From positions 3,202,501 to 3,266,500 of the forward strand of contig JACYXH010000091.1 of NCBI GenBank assembly GCA_026745465.1: DNA of 64,000 nucleotides, written 5' to 3'. How positions within the stretch are numbered: the first letter of the stretch is position 1; every line of letters starts with the position of its first letter. The notes beneath the pieces were generated by a model. It made no database searches, had not been told where the DNA came from, and was given only the letters and a program-made list of their open reading frames with translations. A program made the position numbers and the translations under genes. Of the stretch, positions 26,016 to 37,711 are shown piece after piece. This stretch comes from Lota lota. Its lineage: Eukaryota; Chordata; Actinopteri; Gadiformes; Lotidae.

Positions 26016-26183
26016 TACTTGTGTTTTTGATTTGATTTCATTTATGATAATTAATCATCACCCTTCCTATGGGATGCGTACTAATCGAATGTATAACCAT
26101 TCCATGTATCACTGGTTCTTACATACGATAAGATAAGCTATATAGTAGATAATTTGATGACCATATCGTATCCTGCCATATTA

Positions 26184-26470
26184 TACCATATCATATCACA
26201 TCATATATCATACCATATCATATCACATCATATATCATACCATATCATATCACATCATATATCATACCATATCATATCACATCATATATCATACCATATC
26301 ATATCACATCATATATCATACCATATCATACCACATCATATATCAAACCATATCATACCACATCATATATCATACCATATCATATCACATCATATATCAT
26401 ACCATATCATATCACATCATATATCATACCATATCATATCACATCATATATCATACCATATCATATCACA
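26184..26470 (+). repeat. 27-bp minisatellite, about 10.6 copies
   Basis: Unit ACCATATCATATCACATC plus ATATATCAT repeats head to tail with few changes. Because 27 is a multiple of three, it gives a fortuitous open frame of nine-residue repeats (ISYHIISHH). The unit itself is built from smaller CATATCA pieces. Confidence 0.95.
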
Positions 26471-27445
26471 CATCATTTCACATGTCCCATCACATATCCT
26501 ATCACATTACATCATATGTCACATCAAATCACATACTATAAGGCAAAAGTGCAAAAATAGTGCAAAAGTACAAAATGTTGTAGACAAAAACTATACAGGA
26601 CCATTTCCAAAGCTTTAAGCTGTGGAAATTGCTTCCTTCACTGATTCTTATTCAGCTCATTGTGAAAAAGGAGCAAATTAAATAATATATGAACGCCTCT
26701 GCAGCCCCGCGGCTTTCCCATTAACAATGCTGGTCCTTAGCCCAATGAGAAGTTAGAGTGAACATTTAGCTGTGGCTCCATGTTCCCAGGCGGGTCAATT
26801 GTCACTTAGAATGGTAGAATGGGCCATTCTACCAAGTAGAATGGGTCAAAGTAGAATGGACCAAATTCTCCTTACCTTACAGAGTCTCTCTGTCCAGCAG
26901 CATTGCACTTCATTGCTCACGTGGTCGTCTTTGTAACATGAGACACACAGGGCCTGCATGTGCAATGGTTTGGGCTAGATAATTATGCAGCAGGATGATC
27001 AAAGACAGAAACTTGTGAATTATGGTACAACCTACTACAGGGAGAAGCAATTATTTTACAGTTGGATTTACTTGCAAGCATTCTGTAATTATAAATATAT
27101 ATAAAGAAAACATGGTTAGTCGAGGGAGGGGAGGGGGGCTTCTTCCAGCACTATACAACTAATTATTCAGATTATTCCACCTGTCAAGCGTTGCAATTAC
27201 CATTAGGGTTGGCTAAGCCTCACTCATCTGTCTGCTTGTCGTTTGACCCAAAAGAAAACCCAAATCTTGTGCAAAGCTACGCATGGATGTCTTGGAGACA
27301 TTTGGATAATTAAAGTGAAATGGGGCAGATAATGGCTTTTAAAAACATTTTCAGCCATTTAATGAGCTTATTATTTGTTATGAAAGGGATGTGTCGATTG
27401 GCGGCAGCATTGTCGCCCAGACCCACCGCTCCGTTAGGATTTGCA
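26471..27445. other. non-coding, repeat-poor stretch
   Basis: No gene or repeat recognised. 27170-27420 is even in composition with several homeodomain-type ATTA words and could be conserved regulatory DNA; this is inference. Confidence 0.5.
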
Positions 27446-27512
27446 TGGAATTGAACAGGCGAATAAATAGTATCTAAAGTTTAGATACTATTTATTCGCC
27501 TGTTCAATTCCA
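27446..27512. repeat. perfect 67-bp palindrome with a 1-base loop
   Basis: Left arm 27446-27478 (begins TGGAATTGAACAGGCG) is the exact reverse complement of 27480-27512, with a single G at 27479 between them. Confidence 0.95.
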
Positions 27513-27691
27513 AACGATGCCCAACTGGAGTCGAATACACAGTGGGGTCTTTTATTTTAAAATATTCGGCAAAATGTCACTTGTCATTCAAGCGGTTTGG
27601 TGATTAGAGTGCAATCAATCAATTGAATGGACCGCTCTCCTAGTACCCCCTTCCCCCACCGCCCCAACCCCCCCCCCCCCTCACTTTTTGG

Positions 27692-27789
27692 GAATGCTAA
27701 TTTAATTGATAATATATATGAAATGTGGGTTCTCCACTCTGAATGCTCATTTAATTGATAATATATATGAGATGTGGGTTCTCCACTCT
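27692..27789 (+). repeat. 49-bp tandem duplication
   Basis: Unit starting GAATGCTAATTTAATTGA at 27692 recurs at 27741 with two mismatches. A third partial start (GAATGC) follows at 27790. Confidence 0.93.
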
Positions 27790-28549
27790 GAATGCCGGAT
27801 TATGGTTTCACGATTAAAAGCTGGGCCCATCACGGCATGGGTTTATTGTATTCAAATAGCGTTTAGGTGCTGTTCAGAGCTAGCCTCATTTGCATTCCAG
27901 GCCTATGAGGGTGTCAATGATGCTGATTTGGTGAATAATCATTGTGTGCGGTATCAGGGTAATACAAAATTAACCAGACTATTTTCATGTCACACTCAAT
28001 ATTGCTGATCAATTATTTTCACGCATGTGTGTGTGTGTGTGTGTGTGTTAGTATAAAGGAATGATTTGTTTCGTATCACATATCTCAATGAACCGCTCCA
28101 AGTGGCAACATAACCATCTGAATGGGACAAACAGGTCTCCCTGCTTTGTTCCTGTAAGGCTTGAATACTTAACCTTATGTTTACCAAGAAGCAGCAACAC
28201 ATCCTAGTACCAGGATACATTCCAGCAGCAGATTCCAGACTACATTCTTCAGTAATGAGGAGCTTCTCGGTCCTTTTCAATGCAATGAAAAACATTGAAA
28301 AATGGGATGATTTTGTTCAGCGAGAGATTTTTTTTCTTTCTGTTTTGGGTGATTTATGTACTGGAAATTGCCAATTAGCACAGGACAAACTGGCAACATT
28401 ACAGATGACGGGGGCAGAGGTGGCCCGCATTGGACTTGACTGTTGGAGCATCTGATGGCTCCATCGATCAAGACCGCATCTGAGTCCGGGAATGATTTAT
28501 GCTGTCACCAGATCTGCCTCCCAAGCCTTGAATAACTGGGTCAGTCTGG

Positions 28550-28588
<39 letters not shown>

Positions 28589-29617
28589 TGTATGGTGTTG
28601 GGACGTCATATCAGAGGTGACTTTTGAAGCTTTTGAAAGGTTTTAGCGCAGCAGATCACACCTGCCATTGCAGCAATCCACCTTGGTTCTGATCTCCATC
28701 TGCAAATTGACAGCGAGCCAAGGGAATCAAAGATAATTTGATTTGCCCGCGACAGTGAGTGTGTGTGTGGGTTTGATTGCTGTTGTGCTGGATGTTGTGG
28801 GTGTTGTGCTGGGATGTATTGAAATAAGTAAACTTTCAGATGGCAGTAATGGTGGTGGTAAGGCTCTACAAGTATTTAGGTGACATCATAACCGAAGGTT
28901 GCCTGAGCAGCAGGGGACTACAAAATGGGGTCTATGTGTCGTGTTAGGCAACGAGGAGTAACTTGTCTTGATGAGAACCTGTTCACAACCTTATATATAT
29001 ATAACTATTTATAATATTACATGTATCATTTAGTATTTTTCTTGAACATATAGTCATATAGTCACATATAGTCATACGCAACTTATTCTGGTCAACATCT
29101 GCCTAAGGCAAGATAAACGTGTTATAGCTCTCTCTCGCTTGCTCCCTCTCTCTCTCTCTCTCTCTCTCTTGTGACTTTTATGCATTATGAGACGTGTTTA
29201 ATATTTTTCACCAATTTTCCTCTGCAACGTAGAAAATAAAAAAGCTGCCCTGCTTGGGAGCCATTAATGCTGCGGGAGTGCCTCTATCCACGCCACGTTG
29301 TGTACCGGGCACACACAAAGGTCAGCACTTGCATTCATGCGCCGCTTCCTCCATTACTCATTTTAAGTATGCCGTTTGACACTCCAATACCCCCCCCCCC
29401 CCCCCACCCCCGCCCTCCTCCACCGTCCCTACCAGTTTGCCCCTATGTTCCCAGGGGCCTCATTTCTCCCTTTCAAAAGAGATGCATGCATGCAAACCCA
29501 AGGCGGACGGTGTCCTGACGACTGCTGCCGGAGAACCAAGTGGCTCCATTATCATGAGGCAGAGGCTCCCGCTTGCGTTGTGCCCCGCTGCCGTTTTTTC
29601 ATGCGGTTACAGCTTTG

Positions 29618-29677
29618 TGGTGTGGTGGTGGTGGTGGAGGAGGTGGAGGAGGAGGAGGAGGAGGAGGAAGAGGAGGT
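29618..29677 (+). repeat. (GGT)n-(GGA)n compound microsatellite
   Basis: GGT units pass into GGA units over about 60 bases. Confidence 0.88.
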
Positions 29678-32600
29678 GCAGCAGCTAAATGGGGTTCCAC
29701 TTGTTCACAAAGTCCAGTCTATGGTCCCCACGCCTGAACAAAAGAAGGTAGTCTTTGACTGGCCATGCTGCTGCAACTCTTCACTGCTATATATATTTAT
29801 TCTTTTCAAGCGATGAAGGACGGGATAGTAAGGATCAAAATTGCAATCGTTTTCTAGAGTCATCATTTCCGTTTTGTGGGACAACGTGAACTTCATAGCT
29901 TCTATTAATATATTTTGATTTCTCTGTATATATGTGTGTGTGTATATGTATGTGCATATGTGTATATTTATATATATATATATATATATGTGTGTATGTG
30001 TCTATATGTATGTTTTTATGTGTATATACAGTATATAGTTACTATAAAGTTCAACCATTGAAAACAATTTATATTGCACATACATTTAAAAAGCACATGG
30101 TGAACTACCTTGTTCTCCAGTATCATATATTATTATATTATTTTGACAATTATTTAGCAAGTTCACCAATTTGCTTCTTGCAGGTTTGAGTGTGAGGTTA
30201 CTGAGTATTGTTTGCATTTAGAATTGTTTATATTATAAATTCCTCTTCATTGACAGTGCATACATTACTTTCTCACAGTACCTGCTGAGTGTGGGCCCGC
30301 TTGGCAGCAAGTGTACTAATTAATAATATATGTGAACCCACTTCATTTATTTAAATTTACATTTTTATGTATGCACTATCAAAATGTCACATTTATATTT
30401 TTTGTTTCTTTAGAGACATCATTTTTCAGAGATGAGGGTTTTCCCCGAAGAATCGACGAGGGCAAAAGTTGAAATCTGTTTTATGGTTGAAGTTACCATG
30501 ATAACCAATGGCCGTGTATATCCAAAGTGTTCTGGAACAAGACTTGTATCTGGTCTGCTCTTAATTGAATTCCGTTGGTGGTCCATCTTGGTTGGCACAC
30601 AACAAATGATTGTTATCAGATAGCAGATTGTGGTCAGATAAGTCAATATCGCTTAATTACTAATGAGCTGTGGCACAGGGCCATACTGCAAGGCACCAAA
30701 CGCCATCGGAAGACTATGAATAGCCCCGATGATTGATATTGAGTTGGCGGTAAGTCACTGATAGAGGAAAAGTGTTGAGATTCCGTCACCCCCAGTCCCC
30801 TCCCCCGTCGTTCTGTGCCCAGACGTCCTGTGGTGAATCATCCTGTTGATTCTCCTCCCAGGCCTGTCTACCGGGTACCTGTCTAGACGCTGAACAGCAG
30901 TAATGGCCCGTCATCAACAGCCACTATGCTTCCCTATAAAGATAGCTGTATGAATGTATTTTTAAACTTCCCTCCGGCTTAAGCGGCGAGAGCGCAGAGT
31001 CCGCACTGCAGCGGCAACCGCGTAAACATTGACGATTTGGTCGGGAGGACATAACAGAACTCGGTGTGGTAGCTGTACACCATATATAAGCACTAATATG
31101 TAACACAGACGCACAGTTAAGACAGCCAATTAAAATCCAAATGTATTTATGGGGGCAGAAGACTAGAAAATAGCTGAAGCTTCCGCTGAGAGACTTCTCA
31201 TCGTGACACAGAAAACACTGCACTCCATGACGAATCCAACAGCCTTCATGCACATGCTGTCAAAAAAAAGACATCTGGGATGCAATTGGACTCTCTCCCA
31301 GAATCAGTGGTACGAATTCACAACTTTTTTTCACTTCACTGTACAACTTTGTGGACAGACACACTGCTGGTCTCTACTTTTGTTTGTTGTTGCACAGTGT
31401 ACCAGCCTCATGAGACCACCCAGATATTTAAGTTGAATATCAGCCTTGCCTTGGCTGGGCAGCAATTGATTTCCACAGTTGGGTGTTTTTCAAGAAGCTC
31501 TAGCCAATCAGAATCCAGCCAATCTTTTGCCGAATTTTGATGGGAAGTAAAGCATTGGAATAATGACCATTGTCGTGTGGAGGGGCGTTTTACGCCGAAT
31601 ACCCACGACCAAGTTGGGGTGGGGGAGCAACCACACCTGATAGTCCTACAGATGCGTTCTCGTCAATACGTCATCATCATCAACTCTCGACCAAGTAGAC
31701 AGTGGAGGACTTGAACCGATAATAAAGACAATAATCAATGCTGACTGACTGCAGTCAGGCATGGGACTATGTTAAGCCAAGTGGAAACTACCGATAATTG
31801 TCCAGAAGGCGTTACACTATAAAATCATTGGTTCCACTTGTCAGTGAAACAATGCATCAAAGTAGTAAATGTTTAAACTGCACGTGGATGTGCGCTACAG
31901 CATTTGACTTGAGCATTGCTATGAGTAAGTGACCAGCATTCATAGGAAAGCTAGCGGAGAGATATTTTTGCATCTAACAACCACACACACACACACACAC
32001 ACACCATCGCAGACCAAGTCGCCAAGCTGTCGCATACACCTCCGTGTGAGCAGGAGGAACTTCACATAAAATGTCACAAAGTAACAAGTTCCACCCTGCT
32101 AAACTAAACATATGTTTTACTTTTCTCCGTTTTTATTAAAACCCCCTGAAAAAAGCTCGAATAAACTGTATACAACAAATGTACCTTAACCCCTCCCCCA
32201 AAAAACAAAGGTTTCTAAGCGAGAACAGTAAAACAATTATCAAAGATAAACAATGCTAATTAAATAATAATATGCGTTCCCATTAACAACACTATTGACC
32301 TAATGGGATTCAGCTGCGTGGGTTATCATGGCTGTTCAAAGACCCTCCCCCCCCCCCCCCCCCAGCCCCACCTTTAACCCCCAATTAGTACCCCCCACCT
32401 TCCAACCCCTTACATTGTACACACACACACACACACACGACCCATTTGGGATTGTTGTTGTTAACACTGGCGGGGTGACCATGGTGCACCAGGGCCCATT
32501 AGCCAGCACAGCCTGAGCTGCCAGGAAAGGCCTGCCTGACACGTACTGTCAAAAGAGCAGAGTGGGATGGAGTAGTGGTAATTGCAACCTTGGTGAAGTG

Positions 32601-32699
32601 AATGACTGTTTAAGGCAGAATGGCCGTCACTGTGTCCCATTCTTGAGATATGTTCATGGACTGGACCCAAGACACACACATGTGCATTATTGCGCAGAC

Positions 32700-32743
32700 A
32701 CATGCACGCACGCACACACACAAACACAACCACAAAGACATGA

Positions 32744-32786
<43 letters not shown>
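32700..32786 (+). repeat. (AC)n compound microsatellite
   Basis: Imperfect AC repeats followed by a pure AC block at 32752-32786. Confidence 0.9.
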
Positions 32787-32789
<3 letters not shown>

Positions 32790-35700
32790 TGAGGTTCCTT
32801 TCAAATGTTTTAGATGCCAACACACTATGTTTAAATATGACAGCTGGCAAACTGCTGGTATCAGTCATTTTGGGTTATACTATTTCTCAAGCTGAAATTT
32901 ATTATTTTTTAGATGTAACATTACATTAGTTTTACTTGTTTGCCATTTTGGCGTAGCAATATTTTTTACGGAGTAAAAATTGACCTTGAACTGCAGTTCA
33001 CCAAAGCAGCTGCTGTATATTCCCCACTTGAAAATCTTCCTGACACGATAATGTATTTTGCCCTCTCGCAACACATTGACAAAAATTGCCTTAAAGTTAG
33101 CTTTTTGGCTGATACTATTACCAGGAAATCTTTTTTGGCGATCAGGTGGGTGTTGTGGAGTTTCTGGAAGGTCATAGTTGGAGGCGGATGTGAAAATGCC
33201 ATCTGTCATTAGAAGTCCATGGAACAGAACTCTCTATTTCAGTTTGTGTATATCCTTCGGGGGATTGAAAATGATCGTTCCAGAAGACGGACCACTAAAG
33301 CTTAAGCGCTTTCAAAAGAAAAAGAATTGTAGGCAAGGTTGGATGTTCCTCTATGTAGGCAGATGAGAATGGAAGAAAGAGTCACTTTAATTGTAAAGTA
33401 GTATTACTTTATAAACAATAGTTATTTGTGAAAATGTATTCCACTTGAGGGGTTGGGTTTGTATATTTTGTCGAGAGGAGGTCAAAGTCCTCGAATATTT
33501 GCACACCATACAAAACAATGCTCTGCATAGAAGGCCAAATGCAAGCCTCTGCGATTTTCCCAGTGAATAAATCGTAGGCATACGTAGTCCTTGAAGAGGA
33601 ATAACCCAAAAGGAAAAGCCTAATTTCCATGGGCAAGCTTGCTTTGACTCCCTCCTTGGAAGAAATAAAACACACTTGGCATTGAGTTGATTTGGAATAT
33701 ATTACTTCCATTTAAGAAAAACAAAGCAGAGCTATTCTGTTTCCACAGTGAACATCAAAGTTATTTGACCTTGATGGATTTACATCTTTCTGATAAAATA
33801 AAATACAAAACTCTGAAAATCGATTAGAATCTACGATAGTAGCCCACTGTGCACCCACTGAGGGTCTAATTCTGCATGATAAAGCCAACCTCTGGACCCT
33901 TAACCCCCTGTTCCCCTGCCAAGGTCAGTTGGCTGGGGCTGCGGGTTGACAGTTCCTTATTCAGCCATGCCAGATGGTCCCTTCCCACACATTGCCTTCC
34001 GCTGGTGCCACTCAGAAGGTGAGGACACCAGAAATGACTTTTGATGCTAAGTGTACCCGAATCTCAGCTATCAAGTGTGAACTGTAACCACCGAACAAGT
34101 GTGACAATTTAAAGTGGAGAAAGATGTGCTCTCTAGATATTAAAAGTGGACAATCTACGTCTGTTGTTCAGCTCTTCAGTGAGATCAGTTGTATAACTTA
34201 TGGATTGGTGCCGAAGGTTTTACAAAAAATTTGTTGTCTTCTTGAACAAATGGTGAATGCTTTCTTGATCAAAGGATAATTAAGGGATTTTTCCACTTTG
34301 AGCCTATTTACCATAATTTACTAATGTGGACTGCATTTTTTAAAATTGGTCCAGCATTGAGCGAGAGCACTTCAGCCTCATCTCGACTAACCCTACCAAT
34401 GTATATCCTCTGAAAGGGCTTGTTTTTTGCAATAAACATGCTCAGATTGTTATTATAGGTGTCTGACAACATTACAGAAGTTATCCCTGAATAACACCTT
34501 TTTGTTTACCTTGTGCTTGATCCAATCTGTTGTTATTGTGTCCAATCAAGTCTTGCTCAAGGAGAAGCCTTGAGTTGATTTTTTGCTGGAGTTGCTGGAA
34601 TATTAAAGGATAACTGGACCCTATTTTCCAGAACCCTTTAGAAGTGATTAATAACCAATTTAGCAGCTTTTGCAATGTTTAAATGAGGCCAAAATATACA
34701 TAAAAGCTCTGCCTACTAATACAAACGGTTGGTAAAACAATAATAGAACAGGTTGCAATCTTTTTTCCTTGTATGGCGATGCGTCTCCCACAATAGTGCT
34801 TGTGTGATTTCTCTTCGGGGAATAGCGCCAGTCCTGCCATGCAATTTCATCAAAACGTTGCACAAGGTTAAAACTACCTATGTGCTCTGTGATAGTTGAA
34901 AGTAGGTCTACTCTCATGCTATGGATGCCATGTATCGGAACATTTAAGGGCTGCCGTAACCAAGTCGGACATGGAACGATGAGCCGATCCGCAGCGATCC
35001 TATGTGATATTGTAGTTTTTCTATTTGCGTTATTAAAATCAGTTAAAAAATGAAAAGGAAATACAATCAGTTGATAAAAACGCGCTTCTGCAGCAGTGGT
35101 CTTCACGCTATGAATTTACTTGAATATTTGAATATTCCTTTGGAAAACCTAACGATTATCAGAACCTTGAAATTATGTATTCTGGCCAACCCTAATCAAC
35201 AAGCCAAATGCATTACACAAGCACTCCTCTTCTCTTCCCTCCCCCATCCTGCTTTTTAACGATAAGTGCAGCGCTTGAACACAGAGCGCCTTTTTTGAGG
35301 AAAGGAGAGAGTTGGATGCAGAAATCGTTAACTGCAGTTGTGATGATTATTTGATTTTGTTTACTTTCTGATCAGACAATTGTTACAAATCAGGCACTGC
35401 CCAAGTAGTTGCATATTGCAGGAGGAAAGCTGCCCTCTTGTCAAATTTGTTCATAAATATCATTACAATTGTTAAAATAATAATTTCATTAACATTACCA
35501 TGATCACAACAACATTACTAATAGCAACAACGTCACCATTGATCACACAAAAATTGGAAAATTGTAGATGATTTTGTTCCGAAAAAAGCAACGAGGTGCT
35601 CCCGAAAGGTCGCTGATATGCCACAGACTTGGCGAGGGAGCAGGTCAAAAAGCGACACAACGCTACACGACACAACGCTTTTGTGCTCAGTGTAGCTCCA

Positions 35701-36434
35701 GGTTAGGCCTCTGAACAAATAAGCAATGCTTATATTTATTGTTAATGATCCAAATGTGAGTGAAAGCCCTGGACTGTTTTTCTTTTTTTATTTGGACGAT
35801 TTTGACGGTAAAATATAAACTCTCCACTACTTCACTCTTCAAAAATAGGTTTGCATCTTTATCATTGGGTGAACATATGTCTATCTGCACTGCCTGAAGG
35901 CTCGTACTAGCTTACTTCTGACACTCCTGCTGCATCAAAGTGATGTACTGGCGGCTCAGAGACCAGTACAAAAGATAACAAAAAAATGTTTAAATTAAGA
36001 CAACCATTCTTCATTTATATTGTTACTTATACCACGTTCAAGGCAAGTAGACTAATTCGACCAATCTAAACTAATATTCTAGTCTTTCTTATAATGAACA
36101 CAACGATAACCTATACAATGTGAAGATCAGTCAATATTTAATCCCCAATGTAAAGATCAGTGCTCATGAACTAGTCAGCTAAACCAACTGGGTTATACCT
36201 ACTGTTGCTGTTAGACCTTTTGACACCTGTCTGTCACATTTAACTGCACGCTTTACGAAATATCACTTAACTGCACACTTTGATGAAATATGTCCATCAA
36301 TTTGGTCGCATCTAATTAGTTCTTTAATTAAATCTACCCTTTTCTGCTCCTCCCTTTCTTTTTATTCTCATGTCACTCACACCATCGAGTCGGCTGAGGT
36401 TTAGCGTCCAACTCGCTATCTTATAGCATTGATG

Positions 36435-36436
<2 letters not shown>

Positions 36437-36503
<67 letters not shown>
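36437..36503. repeat. (AT)n microsatellite
   Basis: About 67 bases of AT with a single G interruption at 36475. Confidence 0.95.
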
Positions 36504-36508
<5 letters not shown>

Positions 36509-36984
36509 TAATATTGAAAAATGATGTGTGGGCCGTGTTGTTTGTGTGGGCCATGGCAGGGGCGTATATAGGGACGGCTTATCGAGTTGTGAGAGGCGCA
36601 TTCTGTCCTTTCAGATTCAGTGAGTGACAGGATTGACTGTCACTGGCTCGAGTAAAATGGAGGAGACGATGCGTGTCAATGCTGTGTCGGGTTTTGATTA
36701 AATCCAGTACAACGTGGGTGAAGATAAGTGATTCACTAGAAAACAAGTTTACAATAATTCACAGTTCATTCCCAGGTATGTGGAGCAGCCATGACACGTA
36801 CATTACATATAGCGATCTCTCAAAATTTCATAAGCACATATACTATTTCACAGGGACAAGATGGGTGTAGTTCAGTTATTCAACATATTTCAATCGTTTA
36901 TATTGCCTTGTGGTTGTAAACTCCCCCGTGATTGACGGTTGATTGTTCAGACCATGGGTCACGCCCACAATCAGCAACTAGACC

Positions 36985-37703
36985 CAAGTGGTGCTCACTG
37001 CAGAGCCAAATGGGTGGAGCTTGACGTCCAGCTCCACCTCTCTGGACCTAGTCCAGCTCCACCTGTCTGGACCTAGTCCAACTGTTTGGGTTTTACGCTA
37101 GCCAATCAACCCAGTCATGGTAAGGGTTTTGGTAAGATTTACGGTTTACGGTTATGGTTAGGTTTAGGTGTTAAAGTGTCAGGGAACCCACTTTTTCACC
37201 TGGAATTCGAACACTACGAGATTAAAAAAAGATCTGGTTTAACCCTGAAACTTCTAGGAAGGAGGGGGGGCATGTTATGAACCACGGCAACTTTGTGGTA
37301 CTTTATTTAGTACCGTCGTTGTGTGTAGGAGCATCATAATGAGCGACATTGTATATGCAATGCGCCACACAACGTGGCGTTACACTGAGAAGCTCAAGCC
37401 TCACTAGGATGTGGAGATAAAACAAAAATAAGCCGCTGCTCACACGGAGCTCCACACATCCACACACACCGTTGCGTTATACCATAGGTGTCCGAGAAGC
37501 TTAACCCCCTCTCGGATGCCGCAGTCAACCGCTGCCCAGACAGAGCTCACTCTCCGGGGCTAGATGCTACTTGAACTTGTGCTACAAGTTGTTTGAGTGA
37601 GTTGTGGAGGGGATGGACCTGAGCCGGGGGTGCGGCTGGACCTAGAGGTGGAAGCTGGACTAGGTCCAGCTCCACCCATTGGCTCTGCAGTGAGCAGCCT
37701 CTC
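36985..37703. mobile_element. hAT-like non-autonomous DNA transposon, 719 bp
   Basis: The left end reads CAAGTGGTGCTCACTGCAG and is the imperfect inverted copy of the right end; the shared core TGCTCACTGCAGAGCCAA then TGGGTGGAGCT matches over about 30 bases with one indel. Both ends are flanked by the same 8 bases, ACTAGACC (36977-36984 and 37704-37711), the target-site duplication length of hAT elements, and the end resembles the hAT consensus CAGNGGTGCTCA. Inside the left end a 26-bp unit (CCAGCTCCACCTCTCTGGAC plus CTAGT) is tandemly repeated, with an inverted counterpart near 37640-37675. There is no transposase, so it would have needed one in trans. Confidence 0.85.
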
Positions 37704-37711
37704 ACTAGACC

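Larger units (their letters stand above)
27790..36436. other. intergenic with microsatellites, no gene seen
   Basis: Simple repeats: GT at 28026-28049 and 28555-28585, CT at 29148-29170, C16 at 29390-29405, GGT/GGA at 29618-29677, TATG-rich DNA at 29928-30030, AC at 31980-32004, C17 at 32347-32363, AC at 32420-32438 and 32752-32786. The rest is unique-looking. No exon could be supported. Confidence 0.55.

Noticed and set aside
26184-26470. CRISPR-like regular repeats
   Set aside because: Units are head to tail with no unique spacers; it is a minisatellite in eukaryotic DNA.
37118-37170. Telomere-like GGTTAGGTTTAGG words
   Set aside because: Too short and irregular for an interstitial telomere, and inside the hAT-like element.
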